Positions 8,653 to 17,609 of a stretch of DNA of 64,000 bases are shown in pieces. The DNA comes from Candidatus Thalassolituus haligoni (GTDB taxonomy: Bacteria > Pseudomonadota > Gammaproteobacteria > Pseudomonadales > Oceanobacteraceae). Each line of letters opens with the position of its first letter. The first letter of the stretch is position 1. The stretch is from NCBI RefSeq assembly GCF_041222825.1, contig NZ_CP139482.1, forward strand, positions 4,283,501 to 4,347,500, read 5' to 3'. The translations under genes were made by a program, and so were the position numbers. The notes under the pieces are model-generated. The model was not told where the DNA came from, ran no database searches, and saw only the letters and a list, made by a program, of their open reading frames with translations.

Positions 8653-10122
8653 TCAGACCAGCAAGGTTTCGGTGCTGCCAGCCGCCATACCCGTCGGGTC
8701 ATAATGCAGCTGAGTCTTCCTGACCAGTTCACCAAACGGATTGTAGTCGTACTGAAAGACCTCCCGACCCAGCTCATCGTATTCGGAGGAGCGGGTCGGA
8801 TTACCGGCCACATCAAAATGCATCCGATACTTGAGACGATCACTGATAAAGGTTTCCGCCGTCAGCTTGCGACCGCTATCATCAAACTTGAATCGGGTTG
8901 ACTCCCCTGTCGACTTGTCTTCTACCTGCTCGATACGGCACGGGCTTAAATACTGCACCGTATCCGCAGTTTCTATACGGGCACCATTGGCACTGATATC
9001 GGTCGACAGTGCCTGGTTAGCAATACTGGTTGAAACCAGTTTTTGCAGACGTAACAACTGCATCACTTGCCGAAGGTCATGTAGTTCAGTCGTCGCCTGC
9101 TGCTGTGTCAGACGCAACGCATCCAGTGATTCAGCCAGTACTGTGGCATCACCAGCCGCCGCCGGATGCGTATCATGAATGGATTCCAGTAGCGGCTGCA
9201 TCATCACTGACAGTTCTGCCACTTCCTGGCTGAGGGACTCATGCCGACGCTCAAAGGTGCTGGCTTCCAGCTGGTTACGCACCAGGTTTTCCGTCATATC
9301 AGCAACAGTGCTGCTGTTCTCGCTCACGTCATGTAACTGCTGCCGCTGCATCTGCAAGGAACGATTGATGTCCGCCAATGTGGTTATGAATGTTTCGGCC
9401 AGCTCCAGTTGCTGACCCTGACGCTCAAATACCGAGTGAAGCTCCGCCAAGTGCTGCTTTTGCTGCTCGCCCACCGGTTCCAGCGCCTGCTCTAAACGGG
9501 TGGCTATTGTGTGATCAAAACTGCGCTGGAAGTTAATAATCGCTGCCACCGCCTTTTTGAGGGTGGCAATTTCCTTGCTTATTTCACTGAAATTCGCAGT
9601 CATACCGCCAAGCATACGTTGGGAAGATTCGCTCAGTTTGAGTAATGCGCCGTTGTGCACTTCGAGCGCCTGGTGAACATTCCCCTGCACATGAGCGGTC
9701 GTTTCACGGAATGCAGCCACCGAAGTACGGGTCAGGTCTTCAATCAATTTTTGCTGACGACGATGGTTTTCCGACAACACATCCTGAATCCGGGTATTGC
9801 CGGTGGTGGCTTCACTGAATGCCAATTCCTGCAATTCCAGTGCGCGCTGGCTTTGTTCACCATTAACTTTCAGATTGTTGTTGATGTCATCGGTATCGCG
9901 CAGCAGATTGTTCAGGCTGATTTCGAAGTGATCCTTGATTTCATTAACCACACTGTCCAGAGTTTCTGAGCTGAGCTTATATTGCTCTGACTGCTCGGCA
10001 GCTTGTATTTTCTGACGGGATTCAATTTGATCAAGACGTTTTTTTAACGGGGTAACCACCAGAAACAGGGCGACCAGGGTCACGAGCTGCGCTGCCAGTG
10101 GTATTAACTGGCTGACATCCAT
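8653..10122 (-). CDS. Membrane-anchored coiled-coil protein with YD-repeat-like C-terminus
   Basis: I do not recognise this 489-residue protein. Residues about 5-25 (LIPLAAQLVTLVALFLVV) form one membrane segment. Residues about 26-375 are almost entirely heptad-like, Q/E/L-rich helix, resembling RmuC-type or methyl-acceptor-like coiled coils but without their signature domains. From residue 391 to the end the composition changes to Y/D/G/R-rich repeats such as FKFDDSGRKL, HFDVAGNPT, YDELGREVFQYDY, NPFGELVRK and HYDPTG, which read like the YD repeats of RHS/teneurin proteins. It ends tail-to-tail with lpxL (stops adjoin) and is monocistronic. Function unknown. Confidence 0.8.
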   Translation of the reverse strand: MDVSQLIPLAAQLVTLVALFLVVTPLKKRLDQIESRQKIQAAEQSEQYKLSSETLDSVVNEIKDHFEISLNNLLRDTDDINNNLKVNGEQSQRALELQELAFSEATTGNTRIQDVLSENHRRQQKLIEDLTRTSVAAFRETTAHVQGNVHQALEVHNGALLKLSESSQRMLGGMTANFSEISKEIATLKKAVAAIINFQRSFDHTIATRLEQALEPVGEQQKQHLAELHSVFERQGQQLELAETFITTLADINRSLQMQRQQLHDVSENSSTVADMTENLVRNQLEASTFERRHESLSQEVAELSVMMQPLLESIHDTHPAAAGDATVLAESLDALRLTQQQATTELHDLRQVMQLLRLQKLVSTSIANQALSTDISANGARIETADTVQYLSPCRIEQVEDKSTGESTRFKFDDSGRKLTAETFISDRLKYRMHFDVAGNPTRSSEYDELGREVFQYDYNPFGELVRKTQLHYDPTGMAAGSTETLLV

Positions 10123-10332
10123 TCTTATCTCCAGTTCTCGTCAGAGGCCGGTAGGGCCCGAATGAGGGGCATCCAATGTAGCCATGTTTGCAATACAAAA
10201 CCAGCGAACCAACCCGCAAGTTTTTAACGGCACTAACCAGAACCGCCGCGGGTGACAGCATAACAGACAGAATGACGAGAAAACCCCCGAACATAAGGGT
10301 CGAGAGAACAAGCAACACCCGCGATGCTGAAT

Positions 10333-10827
10333 TCAGATCCGTCCAGTGACTCGCAAGAACGTTTCCTGTAACACCCGTACGTCATTGGCAGCACGATGGC
10401 GATCTATGCTCATTTCAGCCCACAGACTGTCTTTGGTGTCGTGCCATGCTTCCATCTGCTCCTGGGTAAGCAGGCGGTTGATGGTCTCAATGCGGAAGCG
10501 CTGTATCAGCTCGGCTTCATCGAACAACCGTCCAAGCCAGGAACTGTCATAACTCCAGGCGTCGGAGTACAGGGTTTTGCCACGCAGGGCATCGTTCAGA
10601 CGTAATGCCACTTCGCGAGGACTCAGACCGTCCTCTTCAAGCATGTTGCGTGAAATGCCATGAATTTTTTCCGCATCATCGCTCCAGTGTCGCCATGACG
10701 GGGCCGGGCGCACCAGGCAGCAATTAACCATACGATCCTCCAGCGCGTATCCGATTTCTATCGGATAACTGCCTGAACCGAAGCCTGAGGCTTCGAGATC
10801 GATAATCGGAGGAACGAGTTTTTGCAC
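10333..10827 (-). CDS. DEDDh-type 3'-5' exonuclease family protein (DnaQ-like fold)
   Basis: A 164-residue protein with the three exonuclease motifs of the DEDDh family. Exo I is IIDLEASGFGSGSYPIEIGYAL with the D-x-E pair, Exo II is YSDAWSYDSSWLGRLF, and Exo III is DRHRAANDVRVL with H-x4-D. Such small enzymes degrade single-stranded DNA or RNA; the substrate here cannot be read from sequence. It starts with GTG at 10827, preceded by AGGACATTCAG. It is not fused to a polymerase and lacks the extra domains of DnaQ or RNase T. Confidence 0.78.
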   Translation of the reverse strand: MQKLVPPIIDLEASGFGSGSYPIEIGYALEDRMVNCCLVRPAPSWRHWSDDAEKIHGISRNMLEEDGLSPREVALRLNDALRGKTLYSDAWSYDSSWLGRLFDEAELIQRFRIETINRLLTQEQMEAWHDTKDSLWAEMSIDRHRAANDVRVLQETFLRVTGRI

Positions 10828-10925
10828 CTGAATGTCCTGTTACCTTGATTAGCTGTCAGTCATTGTAGCGGCTGGAGGCTTTACGCTCCATGACGATTCG
10901 CGTTACTGAATTGCTGTTAACCATA

Positions 10926-12698
10926 TCAGCTTGAATGACGAGCTAATGGCGCGACACGCATTACCTCTTCCATTGTTGTCAAACCCGCTGCGACCTTGTG
11001 GGCACCACTGAGACGCAAGCTGTGCATGCCTTCTTTCATCGCGGCCTGCCGCAGTTTTTGCTGATCCGTTTGCTCATTGACCAGGGGTTCCAGTGCTTCG
11101 GTCATCGGCATCACTTCATAGATACCCATACGGCCCATATAACCGGTACCTCGGCACTCAAGACAGCCAACGGCGGTGTACACCTGTTCGGGGGTTTTCA
11201 CCAACCATGGTGCCGTCAATTGCTTCCATACCGCTTCGTCAGTGGGCTGTTTTTTCTTGCAGTGAGGGCACAATGAACGAATCAACCGTTGCGCCATCAC
11301 ACCCAGCACACTGGAGCGTATCAGATAAGCTGGCAAACCCAACTCCTGCAATCGGGTAAACGCCGAAGGCGCATCATTGGTATGCAACGTCGACAAGACC
11401 AGATGACCCGTCAGCGCTGCCTGCACCGCAATCTCTGCCGTTTCAAGGTCTCGAACCTCTCCTACCATGATGATGTCAGGATCCTGCCGCAGCAAAGCCC
11501 GCACCCCGCTGGCAAAGGTCAGGTCTATACCCGGATGCACCTGCATCTGATTAAAAGACGCTTCCACCATTTCAATCGGGTCTTCAATGCTGCACACGTT
11601 TACATCCGTCGTCGCCAACTGCTTCAGCGTGGAATAAAGCGTCGTCGTTTTACCGGAACCGGTAGGACCGGTGACAAATACGATGCCGTGATTATTGCTG
11701 ACCATTTGCTGCCAGCGGCGCTGGTCTTCCTTGCCAAAACCCAGCTCGGAAAAGCTGCGCACCAGTACCTGCGGATCAAAAATACGCATCACCAGCTTTT
11801 CACCAAAGGCGGTTGGCAAGGTCGACAAACGTAATTCCACTTCTTGCCCGGAAGGCGTCTTTGACTTCAGCCGACTGTCCTGTGGCTTGCGTTTTTCAGC
11901 AATATTCATACGTCCGAGCGATTTGATCCGCGCCAACACCGCAGTGCCCACCTGGGCAGGCAACTCGTACACATTATGCAGTACACCATCAATCCGGAAG
12001 CGGACATGGGCTACCTCGCGGCGCGGTTCCAGGTGAATATCACTGGCGCGCTGATCAAAAGCGTACTGCAACAGCCAGTCAACAATATTGACAATATGCT
12101 CATCATTGGCGTCTGGAGCTCGGGCCTTGCCCAGCTCCAGCATGGTTTCCAGATTCTGTACCGCACTGGCACCGGCATGATCACCACGCGCACGGCTAAC
12201 CGAGTTGGCCAGCTGATAAAATTCAACCCGATAACGCTCTATGGATGAAGGTGCCGCCAGTACTCGGCGAATTGTGCGCCGGGAGACATGCTCCAGATCA
12301 CCCACCCAACTGGCCACATCCGGTTCCGCCGTAGCCACCACCAGTTCATCACTGGTCACCCGCACTGCGAGAATACGATGACGTTCGGCAAAGGCATAGG
12401 ACATCACATCCGTGACCAAGGGCACATCAATTTCCAGTGGATCAATCTGGCAGGCAGTCATCCCCACTCGACCGGCCAGCCACTCGCAAAGGGCATCTTC
12501 TGTCAACGTTTTGCCGTTCGGACGGGCATCGTGAAAATTCTGTCGCGCCAGCAAGGTCAGCGGATGAAGGCTGGCTTCGCCAGATTGACGGCGAATGCCC
12601 AACGCCTGTTCATAATCGTTAGAGCTGAGCAACTTGTCTCTGCGCATATCCTCCAGCAGACCGGTGAGACTCAGTTGGCGATCAGCACTAGACTGCAT
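10926..12698 (-). CDS. GspE/PilB-family type II secretion or type IV pilus assembly ATPase
   Basis: A 590-residue cytoplasmic hexameric ATPase of the secretion superfamily. An N-terminal region (about 1-160) resembles the GspE/MshE N domain. The C-terminal ATPase has Walker A GPTGSGKTTTLYST near residue 345, an Asp-box-like SIEDPIEM, Walker B-like DPDIIMVGEVRD and His-box TALTGHLVLSTLHTNDA. A zinc-binding four-cysteine motif (CPHC near 475 and CLEC near 511) is intact. No pseudopilin, GspF/PilC or secretin gene is adjacent, so it is an orphan here and its partner system must lie elsewhere. GspE versus PilB or MshE identity is unresolved. Confidence 0.88.
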   Translation of the reverse strand: MQSSADRQLSLTGLLEDMRRDKLLSSNDYEQALGIRRQSGEASLHPLTLLARQNFHDARPNGKTLTEDALCEWLAGRVGMTACQIDPLEIDVPLVTDVMSYAFAERHRILAVRVTSDELVVATAEPDVASWVGDLEHVSRRTIRRVLAAPSSIERYRVEFYQLANSVSRARGDHAGASAVQNLETMLELGKARAPDANDEHIVNIVDWLLQYAFDQRASDIHLEPRREVAHVRFRIDGVLHNVYELPAQVGTAVLARIKSLGRMNIAEKRKPQDSRLKSKTPSGQEVELRLSTLPTAFGEKLVMRIFDPQVLVRSFSELGFGKEDQRRWQQMVSNNHGIVFVTGPTGSGKTTTLYSTLKQLATTDVNVCSIEDPIEMVEASFNQMQVHPGIDLTFASGVRALLRQDPDIIMVGEVRDLETAEIAVQAALTGHLVLSTLHTNDAPSAFTRLQELGLPAYLIRSSVLGVMAQRLIRSLCPHCKKKQPTDEAVWKQLTAPWLVKTPEQVYTAVGCLECRGTGYMGRMGIYEVMPMTEALEPLVNEQTDQQKLRQAAMKEGMHSLRLSGAHKVAAGLTTMEEVMRVAPLARHSS

Positions 12699-12725
12699 GG
12701 AAAAACTCCGGGGTAGTGAAGTGGA

Positions 12726-14081
12726 TTAAACTAGGGGGCGTTGTTCTGACAGCTGGATCAGCAAGCTGGACAGATGTAACCGACGGTCATCCCGCTGCTG
12801 GCAACGTTGTCGCCAGTCTTCGCTATTCAACGTCGGGGTGTAATGTCGAATAGCCGTTAGTTCAAGCTGTAAACCCAGTAGCTCGGCAGCGCTGGTGCGA
12901 ACATCATGATGCCAGCGGGAAGTCAATGCCAGGCCGTCGTCCAGTAACATCCATTCGACCAGCCGTTGTGGCTGTTCCAACCCTGCCCCACGATGTTCTG
13001 GATCACTCTGACACTGTGCCAGCAACCGGTCGAATGTCATCTTACCCTGTTGCGGCAGCGGGGTGCTGGTACTCGTCTGCAACTGCCACAACCAGCGACC
13101 CAATTTCAACAAGGTCTGAGCCAGCATCGGCTGATCACGCCACTCGGCTATATCTGTGACCGCACATTGTACAACCGGCGACTGCTGGGCAAACTCAGTC
13201 CGTACCAGACAGGCACTCGTCAGTGCCAGCGACGGATTAACCAAGGTCACTGTCGGCAGGCATTGCCGGTACGACGGCTCCAGCCGGGCCAACGTAAAAA
13301 ATGCCAGCAGGTGGGCGGCAAAGCCGACGGCCAGTTGAGTGGTGGGTGGTGGAGCTTCCCACAGCAGGGTCTCTAACGCCCGCTTGATCCATTCGAAGCA
13401 ATTGTTCAGTTGATCTGGCAAATTGGCGAAGTCGACACCGACCTCAAAAACATCACCCGGCTGTTGCCAGTCGCGGCCCAGCCCGAGCAGCCGGTAGCCC
13501 CGTTCAGCCTTGCTGATATCGCTGATCCACAAGGGCACTTCAGCACAAAGCGCTTCCGCCATCCTCCAGATCACTGCCGGGTCACCCTGCAACAGTTCCA
13601 ACTCCAGCTCACACAGCGGTATCTCGGCTCCTTGCGCCTGTACCAGGCCCTGATCCAGCACAATTTCCACCTCACTCTGACCCAGCTGCCAAATCCAGCG
13701 CTGACGTTCAAAGTGAGTGTTAAACAGGGGCATCAGGGAGTCAGCAGAGATGCCTTCAGGCCAGTGCCCCAACACCTCGTCGGAGGCCAGCAAGGAGGCA
13801 TCCAGCTGCCCTTGATCAAGTGGCCAGTTCCACTCATGGCGCACCGTCAAGCCGCCCTGACTGCTACCCAGGGTCTTCAGGGTTTGCTCGAAGGCGGTCT
13901 CTCCCTTTTGTCGAATCCGCAAGGCACAGGTCTGGCGCGACAAGGCTCCTTCCTCAGTGTCAAAGTAGGTATTGTTCAGCGTAGAATGTCCGCCACGGGT
14001 TGCCCGACTATCCAGCGCCTGCTGCAATGCCGCCGTCTTGTCTGGAGCAAAACGTAATTTGAGCTCGATTTCATAAGTCAT
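12726..14081 (-). CDS. CYTH-domain inorganic triphosphatase (YgiF-like)
   Basis: The N-terminus from ATG 14081 reads MTYEIELKLRF, giving the ExExK metal/triphosphate-binding motif of CYTH enzymes. NTYFDTEEGALSRQTCALRIRQKG and ELELELLQGD continue the CYTH tunnel strands. The C-terminal half (about residues 220-450) is helical and histidine/arginine-bearing, consistent with a divergent CHAD domain as in E. coli YgiF. Length is 451 residues. Upstream codons to 14120 overlap the intergenic region and are not needed. Known family members hydrolyse inorganic triphosphate. It diverges from argE with about 53 bp between starts. Confidence 0.82.
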   Translation of the reverse strand: MTYEIELKLRFAPDKTAALQQALDSRATRGGHSTLNNTYFDTEEGALSRQTCALRIRQKGETAFEQTLKTLGSSQGGLTVRHEWNWPLDQGQLDASLLASDEVLGHWPEGISADSLMPLFNTHFERQRWIWQLGQSEVEIVLDQGLVQAQGAEIPLCELELELLQGDPAVIWRMAEALCAEVPLWISDISKAERGYRLLGLGRDWQQPGDVFEVGVDFANLPDQLNNCFEWIKRALETLLWEAPPPTTQLAVGFAAHLLAFFTLARLEPSYRQCLPTVTLVNPSLALTSACLVRTEFAQQSPVVQCAVTDIAEWRDQPMLAQTLLKLGRWLWQLQTSTSTPLPQQGKMTFDRLLAQCQSDPEHRGAGLEQPQRLVEWMLLDDGLALTSRWHHDVRTSAAELLGLQLELTAIRHYTPTLNSEDWRQRCQQRDDRRLHLSSLLIQLSEQRPLV

Positions 14082-14134
14082 GACGCTATTGTCATGACGC
14101 TCGTCAGGTTGCGCAAGCACAAGGTCATTGCTCC

Positions 14135-15307
14135 ATGTCCAATTCTGTCAAGAAAGTACCCACATTTGTCGAAAGCCTGTCCACACTGGTTGGTCACAAC
14201 AGTATCAGCTCGGTGCTGCCCCAATACGACCAGAGTAATCTGGCGGTGATTCAGAGCCTGGCCGGCTGGTTTGAAACACTGGGATTTGCCACTGAAATTC
14301 TGCCGGTGGCAGGTAATCCAGGCAAAGCCAATCTGTTGGCGACACGAGGAACGGGGGATGGTGGCCTGGTGCTGAGTGGACATACCGACACCGTGCCCTG
14401 CAACCCGGAACGCTGGATCTCAGACCCCTTCACCCTTACCGAGCGGGACGGTCGTCTGTATGGCCTGGGTACCTGCGATATGAAGGGCTTTTTCTCACTG
14501 GTACTGGAAGCCGTACAGGCGTTTCATACCAGCGACTTCAAACAACCCTTGATGATTCTGGCCACTGCCGACGAGGAAAGCTCGATGTGCGGCGCCCGCG
14601 ACCTCGCCCGCCAGGGCCGACTGAAGGGCCGTTATGCGGTGGTCGGTGAACCCACCAGCCTGCGCCCTATCCGCATGCACAAGGGGATTATAATGGAAAG
14701 CGTACGGTTGACCGGACGTGCTGGACACTCGTCCAACCCGGCACTGGGCATCAACAGTATTGACGCCATGCACGATGTTATTGGTGAGCTGAAAAACCTG
14801 CGCCAGGAGCTGGCTGCGCAGTACAGCAATGCCCATTTTGCCGTATCGGTCCCCACGCTCAACTTTGGCTGCATCCACGGGGGTGACAACCCCAACCGGA
14901 TTTGCGGCAGTTGCGAACTGGCCTTCGACCTGCGCGCCTTGCCCGGTATGAGTAATGACGATTTGCGCCACGAAATTCGCCAGCGGCTGAGTCCGATAGC
15001 TGCCCGGAATAACGTAATTTTTGAACTGGAAACCCACTTCCCGGGTATCGAACCGTTTGAAACCCTTGCCAGCAGCCCGCTGGTGCAAGCGGCAGAGCGA
15101 TTGACCGGCCATCGCAGTGAAGCCGTCGCTTTTGCTACCGAAGCGCCCTTTCTGCAGGCACTCGGGTTTGAAACCATCGTCATGGGGCCAGGCAGTATTG
15201 ATCAGGCTCATCAGGTCGATGAATTTCTGGCGCTCAGCCAGATAGCGCCGGGGGTCGAGCTGATTCGCTCGTTGATACAGCAATTTTGTCTCGAAGAGAG
15301 CCGCTGA
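14135..15307 (+). CDS. argE: Acetylornithine deacetylase
   Basis: ArgE hydrolyses N-acetylornithine to ornithine in arginine synthesis. The 390-residue protein is an M20-family metallohydrolase. The metal ligands are visible in GHTDTVP, GTCDMKGFF and TADEESSMCG, with the acidic catalytic E-E pair in the last. RMHKGIIMESVRLTGRAGHSSNP marks the start of the dimerisation domain. ATG 14135 has AAGG upstream. argA, which catalyses the first step of the pathway, lies 117 bp downstream on the same strand, so the two may be co-transcribed. Confidence 0.95.
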   Translation: MSNSVKKVPTFVESLSTLVGHNSISSVLPQYDQSNLAVIQSLAGWFETLGFATEILPVAGNPGKANLLATRGTGDGGLVLSGHTDTVPCNPERWISDPFTLTERDGRLYGLGTCDMKGFFSLVLEAVQAFHTSDFKQPLMILATADEESSMCGARDLARQGRLKGRYAVVGEPTSLRPIRMHKGIIMESVRLTGRAGHSSNPALGINSIDAMHDVIGELKNLRQELAAQYSNAHFAVSVPTLNFGCIHGGDNPNRICGSCELAFDLRALPGMSNDDLRHEIRQRLSPIAARNNVIFELETHFPGIEPFETLASSPLVQAAERLTGHRSEAVAFATEAPFLQALGFETIVMGPGSIDQAHQVDEFLALSQIAPGVELIRSLIQQFCLEESR

Positions 15308-15329
15308 CCATTATCTGCCACTCGCACCG

Positions 15330-15358
15330 CCGCCGCTAGACTGCCATTTCAGCGGCGG
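15330..15358 (+). other. GC-rich hairpin after argE
   Basis: Arms CCGCCGCT and AGCGGCGG are separated by 13 nt and lie 22 bp after the argE stop. There is no T-run, so it is a weak terminator or mRNA 3'-end structure at most. Confidence 0.4.
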
Positions 15359-15382
15359 AAGTAGTCCGCAGCCGGTGAGCGT

Positions 15383-15403
15383 GGTTAAATCAGTTTATTA
15401 ACC
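15383..15403. promoter_or_regulatory. Possible operator upstream of argA
   Basis: GGTTAA and TTAACC are exact inverted arms separated by 9 AT-rich bases, ending 21 bp before the argA start. It does not match an ArgR box (TGAAT-N4-ATTCA). It could be an operator or an AT-rich promoter element. Confidence 0.3.
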
Positions 15404-15424
15404 CTATTTGCCTGAGACACAGCA

Positions 15425-16738
15425 TTGACGCCAGTGACCCCTGACACCACCGCTTACGTGCAATGGTTCCGCCAGTCTTCCCCCTACATCAATGCGCACC
15501 GGGGCAAAACCTTTGTGCTGATGTTCGAAGGTGATGCCATCGCCGATGCCAACTTCACCAACGTCGTGCAGGATATCGCCCTGCTCACCAGTCTCGGCGT
15601 ACGCCTGGTACTGGTGCACGGTGCCCGGCCACAAATCGACATGGCCCTTGAGCGCCTGGGGGCACAGAGTACCTTCCACAAGGACTTCCGTATCACCGAC
15701 CGTCAGGCCCTGACTGCCGTCAAGGCTGCCGTTGGCTACGTCAAGGCCGATATTGAATCACGCATGTCGGTTGGGCTGCCCAACTCTCCCATGCACGGTG
15801 CCCGCATGCGAGTTGTCAGCGGCAACTTTGTCACCGCCCGGCCCATGGGGGTGATTGACGGCATCGACTTCCAGCACACTGGCGAAGTTCGCCGGATAGA
15901 CCACAGCGCCATTACGGATCTGCTGGCGGCCGGTAATATTGTGCTGCTGTCCTGCCTGGGTTACTCACCGTCAGGGGAAGTCTTCAACCTCGCCGTTGAA
16001 GATGTCGCCCGCCACACCGCCACCAGCCTGCGCGCCGACAAACTGATTCTGATGGGTCAGGATGACGGCTTGCTGGATAACACTGGCCATACCCTGCAAC
16101 AGTTGACCTGTCGTGCACTGGAAGAACGCTTGCCACAAATCAGCGGCGAAGCACGCAACCATGCCGAAGCGGCACTGAGAGCCGTTAGCCAGGGCGTGCC
16201 ACGCGCCCACCTGATCGGTTTTCACCACGACGGCGCGCTGCTGCAAGAGCTGTTTACCCGTGAAGGCAAGGGCACCATGATCAGCCAGGATCCTTACGAC
16301 CAGCTGCGGCCCGCCAGAATTGATGATGTTGGTGGCATTCTCACCCTGCTGAAACCGCTGGAAGATGCCGGTATCCTGGTGCGCCGTTCACGGGAGTTGC
16401 TGGAAACCGAGTTGAGCCGCTTTTACGTCATCGAACGTGACGGCATGATCACCGCCTGCGCCGCCTTGTATCCTTATTCTGATGATCGTGCCGAGCTTGG
16501 CTGTGTGGCCGTGCATCCCGACTATCGTGGTGGCCATCGCGGCCAGCTATTGCTGGAACAGATCGAACAGGAAGCCCGCAGACGTCAGTATCAACAACTG
16601 TTTGTGCTAACGACCCGAACCGCACACTGGTTTATTGAGCAAGGCTTTGTGCCTGGTCAAGTATCTGATCTACCCGAAGAGCGTCAGAAGCTCTATAACT
16701 TCCAGCGCAACTCCAAGGTATTCCTGAAAACACTCTGA
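15425..16738 (+). CDS. argA: Amino-acid N-acetyltransferase (N-acetylglutamate synthase)
   Basis: ArgA acetylates glutamate with acetyl-CoA, the first committed step of arginine synthesis. The 437-residue protein has an amino-acid-kinase-like domain (about residues 1-290), beginning with FRQSSPYINAHRGKTFVLMF and including LVLVHGARPQID. A GNAT domain follows from about 295, with ELGCVAVHPDYRGGHRGQLLLEQIE as the acetyl-CoA loop and FVLTTRTAHWFIEQGF. This is the classical bifunctional layout in which arginine binds the N domain as feedback inhibitor. The start is TTG 15425 or GTG 15434; an in-frame stop at 15413 excludes longer forms. Confidence 0.95.
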   Translation: MTPVTPDTTAYVQWFRQSSPYINAHRGKTFVLMFEGDAIADANFTNVVQDIALLTSLGVRLVLVHGARPQIDMALERLGAQSTFHKDFRITDRQALTAVKAAVGYVKADIESRMSVGLPNSPMHGARMRVVSGNFVTARPMGVIDGIDFQHTGEVRRIDHSAITDLLAAGNIVLLSCLGYSPSGEVFNLAVEDVARHTATSLRADKLILMGQDDGLLDNTGHTLQQLTCRALEERLPQISGEARNHAEAALRAVSQGVPRAHLIGFHHDGALLQELFTREGKGTMISQDPYDQLRPARIDDVGGILTLLKPLEDAGILVRRSRELLETELSRFYVIERDGMITACAALYPYSDDRAELGCVAVHPDYRGGHRGQLLLEQIEQEARRRQYQQLFVLTTRTAHWFIEQGFVPGQVSDLPEERQKLYNFQRNSKVFLKTL

Positions 16739-16754
16739 ACACAGGCATCACACT

Positions 16755-17594
16755 ATGAGTGAGTGGTTTATTGCTGCCAATGAAATACACCGACGCTACG
16801 ACGACTATGGCGTCATACAAGTGTTCGACGATGGTAATAAACGCTACCTCAGTTTCGGCACCGCTGATGAACAAAGTTGCTTGCTCAAACATCAGCCAAT
16901 ACAGCTGCAGCATGAATACAGCCGCGCCATGCTGGCTTCGCTGTTACTGTTTACCGAACAACCCCCGCAGCAGATCAGCCTGCTGGGGCTGGGTGGTGGA
17001 CTACTGACCAGTGCCATCCACCGCCTGCTCCCCGACGCCCAAATCAACGTGGTAGAACTACGCGCTGCGGTCTTACAGGTGGCACGACAGTATTTTGCCC
17101 TGCCTCGCAATGACCACCTCAACGTCAATATTGCCGATGCAGGCGTTTGGCTGGCGCAAGCGCCTGCCAACGCTGCCGACTGGTTACTCAGCGATCTGTT
17201 TCTGGCCGACGGACTGGATCAGCAACAACTGCAGGAAAACTTTCTGGATCACTGCCACCAGCATCTGGCTCCTGGTGGCTGGCTGGTACTGAACCTGTGG
17301 CGCGAACACCGCGATCAGGCCATCTGGCTGTGGAAGTTAAAGCAACGCTTCCCCATAACACGGCATGCCACAACAAAAGATGGCAACTGGATTCTGTGGG
17401 CACAAAAACCGCCGCAAGCCGCCTCAACAGTCCCCGCTGCCAAGCAGGCACAAGTCCAGGCCAAACGCTGGTCGGCGGAACTGGGCTTCAACTTGTGGCG
17501 CGCCGGACGGCCCTTCTTTCGCGACAAATCCTACAACAAGGAACGGCAATACAGTCACCTGCTGCTGGGCAATCTGATGTCCGACAAGGATTAG
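16755..17594 (+). CDS. Spermidine-synthase-like SAM-dependent methyltransferase-fold protein
   Basis: The 279-residue protein has the Rossmann core of polyamine aminopropyltransferase relatives: LLGLGGGLLTSAIHRLLPDAQINVVELRAAVL with the acidic ribose-binding residue at the end of strand 2. The region where true spermidine synthases have YDxIxxDxxDP reads ADWLLSDLFLADG, so the catalytic aspartate pair and proline are not conserved. It is therefore more likely a family relative of unknown substrate than SpeE. No speD is nearby. The ATG at 16755 lies 16 bp after argA, suggesting co-transcription. The gene ends 15 bp before the convergent chrA. Confidence 0.72.
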   Translation: MSEWFIAANEIHRRYDDYGVIQVFDDGNKRYLSFGTADEQSCLLKHQPIQLQHEYSRAMLASLLLFTEQPPQQISLLGLGGGLLTSAIHRLLPDAQINVVELRAAVLQVARQYFALPRNDHLNVNIADAGVWLAQAPANAADWLLSDLFLADGLDQQQLQENFLDHCHQHLAPGGWLVLNLWREHRDQAIWLWKLKQRFPITRHATTKDGNWILWAQKPPQAASTVPAAKQAQVQAKRWSAELGFNLWRAGRPFFRDKSYNKERQYSHLLLGNLMSDKD

Positions 17595-17609
17595 CAATTG
17601 ATCAGGCGC

